A stretch of DNA of 64,000 nt from contig NC_016751.1 of NCBI RefSeq assembly GCF_000255135.1, positions 1,736,001 to 1,800,000 of the forward strand, written 5' to 3'. Made by a program: the position numbers and the translations under genes. The notes beneath the pieces were generated by a model. It ran no database searches. It was not told the origin of the DNA and saw only the letters and a program-made list of their open reading frames with translations. Shown here one piece after another: positions 28,206 through 36,740 of this stretch; positions within the stretch are counted from its first letter, which is position 1; every line of letters starts with the position of its first letter. Source of the DNA: Marinitoga piezophila KA3. Its GTDB lineage: Bacteria; Thermotogota; Thermotogae; Petrotogales; Petrotogaceae.

Positions 28206-29429
28206 ATGAAAAAAGTACAGGAAAGATTTTTGGAATATGTAAAATTTTATACCACGTCTGATGAAAATTCTGAAACATGTCCTTCAACACCAGAACAGCT
28301 TGTTTTTGCAAATTATTTAAAAAAAGAATTAGAAGAAATAGGGTTGAGTGAAGTTGAAGTAGATGAAAATGGATATGTATATGCAACTTTACCGGCAAAT
28401 TCAGAAGAAGATATTCCTGTAATAGGTTTTATTGCTCATATGGATACAGCACCTGCATTAACAGGCAAAGGTGTAAAACCGAAGATTATAAAATATGAGG
28501 GCGGAGATATTGTATTAAATGAAGAAAAGAATATTGTATTAAGTCCTGAGGAATTTCCAAAATTAAATAATTATATTGGACAGGAAATAATAGTTACAGA
28601 TGGAAATACATTGTTGGGTGCAGACGACAAAGCCGGTATTGCTGAAATTATCACAGCTATGGAATACTTAATTCAGCATCCAGAAATAAAACATGGAAAG
28701 ATAAGAATAGGATTTACTCCTGATGAAGAAATAGGTAGAGGAGCCGATAGATTTAATGTGGAAAAATTTGGCGCAAAATTTGCATATACAATAGATGGGG
28801 GAGAAATTGGAGAGCTTGAAGCAGAAAATTTTAATGCTGCCACAGCACATTTTAAAATAAATGGAAAAAGTATACATCCAGGAACAGCTAAAAATAAAAT
28901 GATAAATGCAGCTGAAATAGCAGCAGAATTAATAATGATGTTTCCTCAGGCACAAACTCCACAGAATACAGAAAAATACGAAGGATTTTTTCATGTAGTA
29001 GGCATTAAAGGTGATTGTGATTCAGCAGAAGTTGTAATGATAGTTAGAGATCATGATAAAAAATTATTTGAAAATAAAAAATGGTTATGTGAAAAAAATG
29101 CGGAGCTTTTAAACAAAAAGTATGGTGGAAATACAGTTGAATTAAACCTAAAAGATTCTTATTACAACATGAAAGAAATAATAGATAAAAATCCAGAAAT
29201 AATTGAAATAGCTAAAAAAGCCATGGAAAATGTAGGTGTAACACCAATTATAAAAGCTATAAGAGGCGGAACAGATGGTGCAAGACTATCTTATATGGGA
29301 TTGCCATGTCCAAATATCTTTACAGGTGGTCACAATTTCCATGGCAGATACGAATACATTCCAATTCCTTCAATGGAAAAGGCTGTGGAAGTTATTATAG
29401 AAATTTCTAAATTGGTTGCAAGAAACTAA
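28206..29429 (+). CDS. pepT: Peptidase T (tripeptide aminopeptidase)
   Basis: This cytosolic M20-family zinc enzyme releases the N-terminal residue of tripeptides. 407 residues, standard length. Metal and catalytic blocks are visible: IAHMDTAPA (about 80), LLGADDKAGIAEI (about 138), FTPDEEIGRGADRF (about 172), TIDGGEIGELEAENFNAA and RGGTDGARLS. The C-terminal FTGGHNFHGRYEYIP contains the last His ligand. Its context with a putative RNase shows no pathway link. GAAAGGGG upstream of the ATG is acceptable. Confidence 0.95.
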   Translation: MKKVQERFLEYVKFYTTSDENSETCPSTPEQLVFANYLKKELEEIGLSEVEVDENGYVYATLPANSEEDIPVIGFIAHMDTAPALTGKGVKPKIIKYEGGDIVLNEEKNIVLSPEEFPKLNNYIGQEIIVTDGNTLLGADDKAGIAEIITAMEYLIQHPEIKHGKIRIGFTPDEEIGRGADRFNVEKFGAKFAYTIDGGEIGELEAENFNAATAHFKINGKSIHPGTAKNKMINAAEIAAELIMMFPQAQTPQNTEKYEGFFHVVGIKGDCDSAEVVMIVRDHDKKLFENKKWLCEKNAELLNKKYGGNTVELNLKDSYYNMKEIIDKNPEIIEIAKKAMENVGVTPIIKAIRGGTDGARLSYMGLPCPNIFTGGHNFHGRYEYIPIPSMEKAVEVIIEISKLVARN

Positions 29430-29536
29430 AAGATAAAATCTTCCTGTTAAATCTAATCAGTTAGGATTAGCAGTAAAGTAATCCAAAATCCTGTGCTTTT
29501 TAAACTTTAAGTTGTTAATCTTATAAAAAATGATGG

Positions 29537-29565
29537 TTGAATTAATTAACATAAAGGGTTATAAT
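29537..29565 (+). promoter_or_regulatory. Promoter of the oadB-korDA transcript
   Basis: TTGAAT (29537-29542), 17-bp spacer, TATAAT (29560-29565), 33 bases before the oadB start. Confidence 0.7.
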
Positions 29566-29598
29566 TAAATTTGAAAATATTTACAAGGAGGATTTGAA

Positions 29599-30735
29599 AT
29601 GGATTTGTCTAATTTTGTCGCATTCTTTGCAAACAGTGGTTTTGCCTATTTTACCTGGCAGCATCTATTGATGATTGCTATTGGATCCGTGTTAATTTAC
29701 ATTGCTATTGTTAAACATGCCGAACCGTTATTATTAATACCTATTGGATTTGGAATTATTCTTGCGAATATTCCACCGGAAGTTACCGGTATTTTAAATC
29801 CACCTATGGATGGCCAGGTTGGAGGATTATTATGGTATATACAAAGGGGAATGTTTTTAGGAATATATCCACCATTGATATTTTTAGGAATAGGTGCATT
29901 AACAGATTTCTCATACCTTATTGCAGATCCGAGATTAATCTTTTTAGGTGCTGCAGCTCAGGTTGGAATATTTGGAACATTTATAGTTGCAAATATGATG
30001 GGATTCGATATTCATAGCGCTGCATCTATAGCTATAATTGGTGGTGCAGATGGACCTACTTCAATCTATCTTGCTTCAAGATTTTCACCTGATTTATTGG
30101 CAATAATCGCAATTGCTGCATATTCGTATATAGCTTTAATACCGATATTGCAGCCACCTGTCTCGAAATTATTGACAACCAAAGAAGAAAGATTAATAAG
30201 AATGAAAAAAATGAGACATGTTACACAAAAAGAAAAGATTATATTCCCAATTGCTACAACAATAGTTGTTGCGTTACTTGTACCTAAGGCTATATCACTT
30301 GTGGGAATGTTAATGCTTGGTAATTTGTTAAAAGAATCTGGAGTTACAAAAAGGCTTGCTGAAGCTGCTTCAAGATATATACTTGATTCAGTTACCATAT
30401 TATTAATGCTTTCTGTTGGAAGTACAGCAAGGGCAGATGTATTTTTAAAGCCAACAAGTTTAAAAATATTCTTACTTGGTGCTGTTGCATTTATTATTGC
30501 AATGATGTCAGGGATATTCTTTGCAAAACTCATGAATTTATTTACAAAAGATAAAATAAATCCTTTAATAGGTGCTGCTGGAGTTTCAGCTGTTCCTGAT
30601 TCAGCAAGGGTTGCACAAACTGTTGCTCAGTCAGAAGATCCAGGAAACTTTATTCTTATGCATGCAATGGGTCCAAATGTTGCAGGTGTAATTGGTTCAG
30701 CTGTAGCAGCAGGTGTATTTTTATCAATACTCTAA
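29599..30735 (+). CDS. oadB: Sodium-translocating decarboxylase beta subunit
   Basis: This membrane subunit couples decarboxylation of a carboxybiotin carrier to sodium export. 378 residues with about nine or more hydrophobic spans. The family's GGADGPTSIYLAS segment is clear (about residue 152), as are TARADVFLKP and the C-terminal SAVPDSARVAQ. The biotin carrier and carboxyltransferase (alpha) subunits are not nearby, so the substrate (oxaloacetate, methylmalonyl-CoA or glutaconyl-CoA) cannot be told. It shares a transcript with two subunits of a 2-oxoacid:ferredoxin oxidoreductase, which suggests 2-oxoacid metabolism. Confidence 0.92.
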   Translation: MDLSNFVAFFANSGFAYFTWQHLLMIAIGSVLIYIAIVKHAEPLLLIPIGFGIILANIPPEVTGILNPPMDGQVGGLLWYIQRGMFLGIYPPLIFLGIGALTDFSYLIADPRLIFLGAAAQVGIFGTFIVANMMGFDIHSAASIAIIGGADGPTSIYLASRFSPDLLAIIAIAAYSYIALIPILQPPVSKLLTTKEERLIRMKKMRHVTQKEKIIFPIATTIVVALLVPKAISLVGMLMLGNLLKESGVTKRLAEAASRYILDSVTILLMLSVGSTARADVFLKPTSLKIFLLGAVAFIIAMMSGIFFAKLMNLFTKDKINPLIGAAGVSAVPDSARVAQTVAQSEDPGNFILMHAMGPNVAGVIGSAVAAGVFLSIL

Positions 30736-30763
30736 TCCTTTTATAAAGAGGTGAAAATCCTAA

Positions 30764-30985
30764 ATGGCAAAAAAAAGCTATGAGATTACCATTAACTATT
30801 CTTACTGTAAAAACTGTGGTATATGTTATCATGTTTGTCCAACAAAAGCCCTTGGCTCAGCAGAAATGGGAAAACCTATAATAGTTGATGAAAGCAAATG
30901 TATAGGTTGTTTAATGTGTGAAAGATTATGTCCTGATATTGCTATTGATATATCAGAGAAAAAGGTGGTTGAGGCCAATGGGTAA
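30764..30985 (+). CDS. korD: 2x4Fe-4S ferredoxin, delta subunit of 2-oxoacid:ferredoxin oxidoreductase
   Basis: 73 residues with two CxxCxxCxxxCP clusters (CKNCGICYHVCP and CIGCLMCERLCP), each binding one 4Fe-4S. It overlaps the alpha-subunit gene by 8 bp, the usual korD-korA arrangement, so it likely relays electrons from the oxidoreductase to free ferredoxin. GAGGTGAAAA precedes the ATG. Confidence 0.9.
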   Translation: MAKKSYEITINYSYCKNCGICYHVCPTKALGSAEMGKPIIVDESKCIGCLMCERLCPDIAIDISEKKVVEANG

Positions 30986-32138
30986 AATAGTATTCATGCA
31001 GGGAAATGAAGCATGTGCATTAGCAGCAGTAAAAGCAGGTTGTAGATTTTTTGCAGGATATCCTATTACACCTTCTTCAGAAGTAGCAGAGGTTATGGCA
31101 AGAGAATTACCAAAAGTTGGAGGAAAATTCATACAAATGGAAGATGAAATTGCCAGTGCTGCAGCCATTATTGGTGCATCATTAGCAGGCGTAAAGTCAA
31201 TGACAGCTACAAGTGGTCCAGGCTTTAGTTTAATGCAGGAAGCTCTTGGATACGCAACGATGACTGAAACGCCATGTGTAATAGTGGATGTTATGAGGGG
31301 AGGACCAAGTACAGGTTTGCCAACAAAGCCATCACAGGGAGATATAATGCAGATAAGATGGGGAAGGCATGGCGATCAGCAGATAATAGCTCTTTATCCT
31401 TCAACAGTAGAAGAGGTTTATAAATATACAATTACGGCATTTAATTATGCTGAAAAATATAGAACACCAGTTGTGCTTGTAATGGATGAAACATTAGGAC
31501 ATATGAGAGAGAGTTTTTACTTAAGTGATGAATACGAAAATCCTGAAATAGTGGCAAGAATGAGTGAAGAAGAAATAGAAGAAGAAGATTTATTCCATCC
31601 TTTTGGATTCCAGGAAGAAAATTATCCTGTAAATCCTTTAATAGAAATGGGAAAGGCAAGATTTCATGTTTCAGGTTTAGTTCATGATGAAACAGGATTC
31701 CCGGTGGGGTCTTCTTCAGTAGCAGATAAAGTAATTAAACATCTTGATTCCAAAATCAGATTATATACAGAAGAAATTGCTATTTATGATGAATATATGA
31801 CAGAAGACGCTGAAATTATAGTTGTAGCTTATGGTTCAGTTGCTAGAAGTGCAATGAAGGCTGTAAAAATGGCACGTGAAGATAGAATACCTGTAGGGTT
31901 ATTTAAACCCATTACAATCTGGCCATTCTCAGTATCAAAAATGAAAAATCTTTTGAAGAAATCACAGGCTATAATTGTGGCTGAAATGAATTTAGGGCAA
32001 CTTGCACTTGAAATATCAAGGGTAAATAAATTTGGAAAACATATAGCACTTGTAAATAGAGTAGATGGTGATTTAATTTCACCAAAAGAAATATTGGATT
32101 CAATAACACAGGTATGGAGACATATAATAGAATTTTAA
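30978..32138 (+). CDS. korA: 2-oxoacid:ferredoxin oxidoreductase alpha subunit
   Basis: 386 residues of the KorA/VorB type. It carries the pyrimidine-side domain that works with a TPP-binding beta subunit to decarboxylate a 2-oxoacid oxidatively. Visible are GNEACALAAVKAGCRFFAGY (residues 8-27), PITPSSEVAEVM, TATSGPGFSLMQEALGYA and GGPSTGLPTKPSQGDIMQ. The start is ATG 30978, which begins the conserved N-terminus and lies after GGTGGTTGAGG. A frame extending to 30918 would overlap korD by most of its length. A terminator follows directly, so the beta and gamma subunits are not in this operon. Confidence 0.9.
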   Translation: MGKIVFMQGNEACALAAVKAGCRFFAGYPITPSSEVAEVMARELPKVGGKFIQMEDEIASAAAIIGASLAGVKSMTATSGPGFSLMQEALGYATMTETPCVIVDVMRGGPSTGLPTKPSQGDIMQIRWGRHGDQQIIALYPSTVEEVYKYTITAFNYAEKYRTPVVLVMDETLGHMRESFYLSDEYENPEIVARMSEEEIEEEDLFHPFGFQEENYPVNPLIEMGKARFHVSGLVHDETGFPVGSSSVADKVIKHLDSKIRLYTEEIAIYDEYMTEDAEIIVVAYGSVARSAMKAVKMAREDRIPVGLFKPITIWPFSVSKMKNLLKKSQAIIVAEMNLGQLALEISRVNKFGKHIALVNRVDGDLISPKEILDSITQVWRHIIEF

Positions 32139-32139
32139 T

Positions 32140-32166
32140 AAATCCCCCTTTTCAAAAGGGGGATTT
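32140..32166 (+). terminator. Terminator after korA
   Basis: Perfect 13-bp arms AAATCCCCCTTTT / AAAAGGGGGATTT, followed by GTTTTTT. Confidence 0.92.
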
Positions 32167-32272
32167 GTTTTTTGGTATATGTATATTAACAATTAAAAAT
32201 TGTATTTGAAAAAAAAGAAATTTTATGGTAAAATAAAATGTGATAATGATAATAAAGGGGGCTGAGCTATTC

Positions 32273-32569
32273 ATGGAAGTTTTAAAAGTTGGTCATAATT
32301 CATCTCCAAACAAAGTTGCTGGAGCTATCGCAGGAGTTCTCAGCAAAACAGACGAAGTTGAAATTCAGGCTATAGGAGCGGGGGCTGTTAATCAGGCAGT
32401 AAAAGCTATTGCTATTGCCAGAAGATTCGTTGAAACAAGAGGAAAAAAGATTTTTGTAGTACCAGGATTTGTTGAAGTTACTGTTGGTGACGAAAAGAGA
32501 ACAGGTATAAAATTCAGAGTTTTTGCAGAAATAACAGAAGAAGAAACAGACGAAGCTACAGAAGAATAA
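32273..32569 (+). CDS. spoVS: SpoVS-family protein
   Basis: 98 residues. Nearly the whole length matches stage V sporulation protein S (KVGHNSSPNKVAGAIAG, EIQAIGAGAVNQAVKAIAIA, VPGFVEVTVG), an Alba-like fold thought to bind nucleic acid. Extra acidic residues (EEETDEATEE) form a C-terminal tail absent from the 86-residue Bacillus protein. The start at 32273 begins the conserved MEVLKV. An upstream ATG adds an unconserved stretch. No sporulation genes are nearby and the lineage is non-sporulating, so its job here is probably gene regulation. It heads a three-gene run. Confidence 0.92.
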   Translation: MEVLKVGHNSSPNKVAGAIAGVLSKTDEVEIQAIGAGAVNQAVKAIAIARRFVETRGKKIFVVPGFVEVTVGDEKRTGIKFRVFAEITEEETDEATEE

Positions 32570-32586
32570 TACGAGGAGAATTGTAA

Positions 32587-32841
32587 GTGATAGATGATAA
32601 AATCATCAATGAAATAGTGACCGCGTGTATAAATGACGCGCGGCTTTTTTCTATAGTTGAAGAAATTTCTAAATTAAATATAAATGAAAGATTAAAAATA
32701 CGAAGAAAGGCTTCCATGGTATTGAAAAAAGAAAAAACTGTTGATAAGGAAGCTCTAACCTTTTATTTTGTAATTACAGAAAATGGTGTAGCAGAGGAAA
32801 TATTGAGGAGGATAAATAATGAACGAAAAGAAAATGCCTAA
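32587..32841 (+). CDS. Small hypothetical protein
   Basis: 84 residues, not recognised. Begins at GTG after GAGGAGAATT, 17 bp behind spoVS, and its end overlaps the DUF1385 gene by 23 bp. The protein is charged and predicted largely helical (EEISKLNINERLKIRRKASM), with no Cys motif, signal peptide or membrane span. The tight packing argues that it is translated. Possibly lineage-specific. Confidence 0.6.
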   Translation: MIDDKIINEIVTACINDARLFSIVEEISKLNINERLKIRRKASMVLKKEKTVDKEALTFYFVITENGVAEEILRRINNERKENA

Positions 32842-33703
32842 ATATGTTGGAGGTCAGGCAGTTATTGAAGGCGTAATGATGAAGGGAATACATACTGTAG
32901 TTGCTGTAAAAAGGCCAGATGGAAAGGTTCAGATAAAAAAATTAAATGAATTTTCTTTCGGTTTTCTTGAAAAGATACCCTTTATACGGGGTTTTTTTGT
33001 ATTATTAAAAGCGATGATAATAGGAATGGGAGCTTTAACTTATTCGGCTAATGTATCAGATGAAGAGGAAATAACAAAAAAAGATATGATTATATCAATA
33101 TTATTAGCTATACTTTTTTCTGTTGGGGGATTTGGATTGGCACCGATGTATTTGACAAAATTATTCAATATAAACAATGAATTCTGGTTTTCATTTGCTG
33201 AAGGTGTAATAAGGGCAATATTTGTTATACTTTATATATGGGTAATTTCATTATTTAAGGATGTTAAAAGAGTTTTTGAATATCATGGTGCAGAACATAA
33301 AGCAGTTTATACTTACGAAAACAAAGAACAATTAATTGTTGAGAACGCAAAAAAATATACAACATTACATCCCAGATGTGGAACGAGTTTTCTTATAATA
33401 ACTGTTTTTGCCTCGATAATAGTTTTTTCCATTACAGGAGCTATGGGTTATACAACATTGTTAGAAAAAACAATAACAAGAATAGTTTTATTGCCGTTGG
33501 TAGCTGGAGTTGCATATGAATTTCAAAGATTTACAGCAAAAATAATAGATACATCTCTTGGTAAGATTTTAGCTTCTCCAGGATTAATGCTTCAAAAAAT
33601 AACCACATCAGAACCTGATGAAGAACAATTAAAGGTAGCATTAATATCCCTTGAATATGCTTTAAAGGAAGACTTTGATGGAGAAGAAGTTGTTGAAATT
33701 TAA
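32819..33703 (+). CDS. DUF1385 (YqhQ-like) membrane protein
   Basis: 294 residues. The DUF1385 signature is present from the start (YVGGQAVIEGVMMKG, residues 9-23), with FEYHGAEHKAVYTYE and LHPRCGTSFLI in the middle. Four or five hydrophobic spans (about 95-115, 125-150, 185-210, 215-235) place it in the membrane. The HGAEHK and HPRCGTSF motifs look like metal or catalytic residues, but no activity is known to me. It overlaps the small gene before it and is followed by the rpsO promoter. Confidence 0.88.
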   Translation: MNEKKMPKYVGGQAVIEGVMMKGIHTVVAVKRPDGKVQIKKLNEFSFGFLEKIPFIRGFFVLLKAMIIGMGALTYSANVSDEEEITKKDMIISILLAILFSVGGFGLAPMYLTKLFNINNEFWFSFAEGVIRAIFVILYIWVISLFKDVKRVFEYHGAEHKAVYTYENKEQLIVENAKKYTTLHPRCGTSFLIITVFASIIVFSITGAMGYTTLLEKTITRIVLLPLVAGVAYEFQRFTAKIIDTSLGKILASPGLMLQKITTSEPDEEQLKVALISLEYALKEDFDGEEVVEI

Positions 33704-33715
33704 ATAAAATATCAA

Positions 33716-33744
33716 TTGACATTTAACATAACTTATAATATAAT
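33716..33744 (+). promoter_or_regulatory. rpsO promoter
   Basis: TTGACA (33716-33721), 17-bp spacer, TATAAT (33739-33744). Transcription should begin about 33751, at the base of the leader hairpin. Confidence 0.88.
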
Positions 33745-33753
33745 ATAAATACC

Positions 33754-33790
33754 CTGACTCAGATAATGGCATAGACCTTATCTTGGTCAG
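33754..33790 (+). promoter_or_regulatory. Structured 5' leader of rpsO (candidate S15 autoregulatory RNA)
   Basis: CTGAC (33754-33758) pairs with GTCAG (33786-33790) and AGATAA (33761-33766) with TTATCT (33778-33783), leaving a TC/TG internal loop and an 11-nt apical loop. It sits between the rpsO promoter and ribosome site. S15 represses its own mRNA through leader structures in several phyla. Binding here is inferred. Confidence 0.65.
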
Positions 33791-33817
33791 AGGAATATAT
33801 AAACGGAGGGAAAGAAG

Positions 33818-34093
33818 ATGTCAAGAGGATTAGATCCAGAAGTAAAAAAGAACGTTATTGAAGAATTCAAAATTAACGACAAAGACACAGGTTCAGTAGA
33901 AGTTCAGGTTGCTTTATTAACAGCAAGAATCAGACACTTAACAGAACACTTAAAAACACATCCAAAGGATTTCCACTCAAGAAGAGGTCTTATGAAAATG
34001 GTTGGTAAAAGAAGAAAAATGTTAAAATACCTCAAGAAAGAAAGACCAGAAGTTTATAAAGAATTAATTTCAAAATTAGGAATCAGAGGATAA
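33818..34093 (+). CDS. rpsO: 30S ribosomal protein S15
   Basis: 91 residues, usual length. It is a primary 16S rRNA-binding protein of the small-subunit platform. The conserved [22 protein letters not shown] and the [19 protein letters not shown] block are intact. Monocistronic between its own promoter and a terminator, with GGAGGG before the ATG and a structured leader suitable for feedback control. Confidence 0.98.
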   Translation: MSRGLDPEVKKNVIEEFKINDKDTGSVEVQVALLTARIRHLTEHLKTHPKDFHSRRGLMKMVGKRRKMLKYLKKERPEVYKELISKLGIRG

Positions 34094-34097
34094 TATC

Positions 34098-34123
34098 AAA
34101 CTCCCGCTCAATAGCGGGAGTTT
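34098..34123. terminator. Bidirectional terminator between rpsO and ssnA
   Basis: AAACTCCCGCT / AGCGGGAGTTT arms with a 4-nt loop. The plus strand continues with TTTTTTAAA. The ssnA stop codon lies immediately beyond. Confidence 0.9.
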
Positions 34124-34124
34124 T

Positions 34125-35414
34125 TTAAATGATATTCCATAAATTTTCAGCAACATCTTTTGCTTCGCTATAAATTTTTTCAACTTCAAAATTTACTTTC
34201 CTATTTTCCATTAAAAATTCACCGTCAATAATTGTATCAACAACATCGAGATTATCCCAGATACCAAAAAACACATGCCCAAAAATGTTATTTTCATTTA
34301 AAGGTGTAAATGGTGCATATTCAAAAGAAATCATATCGGCTTTGTATCCTTTTTCTATTCTACCAACCTTTATATTCAATATTTTTCCAAACAGGTTATA
34401 TACATTATCAATATTATTCTTTAAATCATCAAAATTGAAGAATGTTGGATCTTCATATCTATATTTCTGGGTGAAATAAAGGTTTAAATATTCTCTTGTT
34501 ATATTAAATCCTAAGCCGTCATTGCCTATTATTGTTTTTATATTTTTATCTTTGAGTAATTTATAATTTGGCATTCCTATGGCATTATTCATATTTGAAG
34601 TAGGATTAAGTGCAACATATACATTGTAATTTGAAATTATATCAGCTTCATTTTCATCAATATGGACACAATGGGATAATATGGAATTATCAGTTAACAA
34701 ATTGAATTCTTCTAATCTTTCAACAACACGTTTTCCATATTTTTTTATTGAATCTTCCTCATCCTCTAAACTTTCAGCTACATGAATGTGTATGGGAGCA
34801 CCATTTAAATTTTCTGATACCTTTTTTAATGTTTCGTTGGATAAAGAGAGTGAAGCGTGTAAACCAAACATTCCGGCAAATTTTTCAGAATTATTCTTTA
34901 AAAATTCTGTATTTTCTTCAATACATTCGTCAATATTAAATCTATCACTGGTTTCAAAACAAAAAACACCTCTTACACCAATTTTTTCTGTAACGCTTTC
35001 CTTTAATTTGTTCAATGTTCCTTTTATTGCTTGCCCGCTTGCATGATGGTCTATAATTCCTGTAATTCCATTTTTTATAAATTCTATACCGCTCACAAGA
35101 CCACTATAATATGTAGTTTCAAGATCAATTTTTGAATCCATTCGCCACCATAACTGTTTTAAGATATCAGAAAAACTTTTTGGATTAAATTCAACAGCCA
35201 TTCCCCTTGCAAAAGTGGAATAAATATGTGTATGTCCGTTGACAAATCCTGGCATAACGAGTTTTCCTTTAAAATCAATAATTTCTTCATTTCCTTTTTT
35301 TTTGAAATTATCCATTGAACCTGTTTCAATTATTTCTTTATCAAATCTAATATATTGATTTTCTCTATATGTTTCATAATCAAAGATATTACAATTAACA
35401 ATAACCTTTACCAT
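34125..35414 (-). CDS. ssnA: SsnA-type amidohydrolase
   Basis: 429-residue metal-dependent amidohydrolase of the TIM-barrel superfamily. HTH metal pair in PGFVNGHTHIYST (about residue 60), HIHVAESLEDEEDS with a further His, HCVHIDENEAD, and the late Asp in IIGNDGLGFN. GVRGVFCFETSDRF fits the SsnA branch. SsnA is encoded in the E. coli and gut-anaerobe purine breakdown clusters with HydA, YgeW and YgeY, all present here in one operon, and is presumed to deaminate or hydrolyse a purine-derived ring. Last gene of the operon. Start overlaps the hydantoinase by 7 bp. Confidence 0.85.
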   Translation of the reverse strand: MVKVIVNCNIFDYETYRENQYIRFDKEIIETGSMDNFKKKGNEEIIDFKGKLVMPGFVNGHTHIYSTFARGMAVEFNPKSFSDILKQLWWRMDSKIDLETTYYSGLVSGIEFIKNGITGIIDHHASGQAIKGTLNKLKESVTEKIGVRGVFCFETSDRFNIDECIEENTEFLKNNSEKFAGMFGLHASLSLSNETLKKVSENLNGAPIHIHVAESLEDEEDSIKKYGKRVVERLEEFNLLTDNSILSHCVHIDENEADIISNYNVYVALNPTSNMNNAIGMPNYKLLKDKNIKTIIGNDGLGFNITREYLNLYFTQKYRYEDPTFFNFDDLKNNIDNVYNLFGKILNIKVGRIEKGYKADMISFEYAPFTPLNENNIFGHVFFGIWDNLDVVDTIIDGEFLMENRKVNFEVEKIYSEAKDVAENLWNII

Positions 35415-36721
35415 CTTATCTCTTCCCTTCTCAGGAATCTTCCCTTTTTCCTTGAACCGATAAATTTTCCATTGTTAATTATTATTTTACCATTTGATAT
35501 TGTTGTTATAACTTTGCCTTTAACAGGGAGACCTTTATAAACTGTGTAATCTGCTGCAGAATGATGTTTTTCTATTATCCAGTCAACTTCTGGATCGAAG
35601 ATTACAATATCTGCATCAGCGCCCGGTAAAAGGTTACCTTTACGTGGATATAATCCATAATACTTAGCAACATTAGAGGTGAATTTATCAATAACTTTTT
35701 CTCCAAAAAGTGTAAACATTAATGAGAATGAAAATTCCACTCCACCTATTCCCATAGGCATAATATTTGTATATCGTTTATTTTTATCCTTTGAATTAAA
35801 TGGGCAATGATCCGTTCCTATTGTTTGCAAATAATCAAAATTTTCGACGAGCAAATCCTTTTCCTTTTCGCTTCTCAAAGGTGGTGTCATTGAGAATAAA
35901 TATCCGTGTTTTTTTCCATATAAACTGTCATCAAAATAAAAATAATGCGGACAGCTTTCAAGAACCATATTTTTTCCTATGATATCAGAAAATTTTTTCT
36001 TTAAGACATCAAGGGAATATCCACTTGATAAATGGACTATATACAGTTGTCCTTCATAATATTCTGCCATTTCAGCTAATTTTACAACTTCTGTAGTTTC
36101 AGAAAGAGTAGATCTAACGCTGGAATGTTCCTTCATTTTTATTTTTTCCTTCTTTTCTATTAGCTCATCATTTTCAGCATGCACTGTAACGACAATTCCT
36201 TCTTCAGAAGATAATGAAAGCAATTCTGATATATATTTATCCTTTGTCATTCGCTGTCCATACGTGGTAAATAATTTAATACTTGCTACGCCTAATTCTT
36301 TACATTTTTTGATTAATTTATGAGGTTCTACAGTTGGATTTGCTATAGTGGCATGAAATGCAAAGTCAGTATGACTTTTTTGGGCTAATTTCATACGAGT
36401 TTCAAAAGCTTTTTCCAGTTCTTCCATTGTAGTTATTGGATCGAGAAAATCGATATATGAAGTAATTCCACCATATGCTGCAGAGATTGAGCCTGTTTTA
36501 AAATCATCGACAGATGTATATTTTCCAACGGTTAGTTCAAAATGAACATGTGGATCTATAAAACCGGGAAGTATAAACTTCCCGGAAGCATTGATTTCTT
36601 TCTTTGATTCTAAATATGATGTAGTAATATCACATATCTTTCCATTTTTAACATAAAGGTTTCCTTCTATAAATTCATTATTTATATATATTTCGCCATT
36701 TAATATCCCAAGATCAAACAT
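35408..36721 (-). CDS. hydA: Dihydropyrimidinase/hydantoinase
   Basis: This zinc amidohydrolase opens cyclic diamides such as dihydropyrimidines, hydantoins or allantoin-like rings. About 437 residues. Seen: PGFIDPHVHFEL metal pair, the bridging Lys (to be carboxylated) in ASIKLFTTYG, HAENDELI, VHLSSGYS and the catalytic Asp in GTDHCPFN. The ATG at 36721 opens the conserved MFDLGILNG and has GGGATGTGA upstream. The GTG at 36751 lies inside ygeW with no ribosome site. In E. coli the HydA phenylhydantoinase lies with ygeW and ygeY, the same neighbourhood as here. Confidence 0.9.
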   Translation of the reverse strand: MFDLGILNGEIYINNEFIEGNLYVKNGKICDITTSYLESKKEINASGKFILPGFIDPHVHFELTVGKYTSVDDFKTGSISAAYGGITSYIDFLDPITTMEELEKAFETRMKLAQKSHTDFAFHATIANPTVEPHKLIKKCKELGVASIKLFTTYGQRMTKDKYISELLSLSSEEGIVVTVHAENDELIEKKEKIKMKEHSSVRSTLSETTEVVKLAEMAEYYEGQLYIVHLSSGYSLDVLKKKFSDIIGKNMVLESCPHYFYFDDSLYGKKHGYLFSMTPPLRSEKEKDLLVENFDYLQTIGTDHCPFNSKDKNKRYTNIMPMGIGGVEFSFSLMFTLFGEKVIDKFTSNVAKYYGLYPRKGNLLPGADADIVIFDPEVDWIIEKHHSAADYTVYKGLPVKGKVITTISNGKIIINNGKFIGSRKKGRFLRREEIRW

Positions 36722-36740
36722 GGCAATCACATCCCGATTA

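Noticed and set aside
29455-29500. Inverted TAATC/GGATTA sequences as an attenuator before oadB
   Set aside because: Arms are short and imperfect, with no T-tract. They lie upstream of the predicted promoter.
30918-30977. Longer korA reading frame starting at 30918
   Set aside because: The extra 20 residues overlap the ferredoxin gene and lack family similarity. The conserved start is at 30978.
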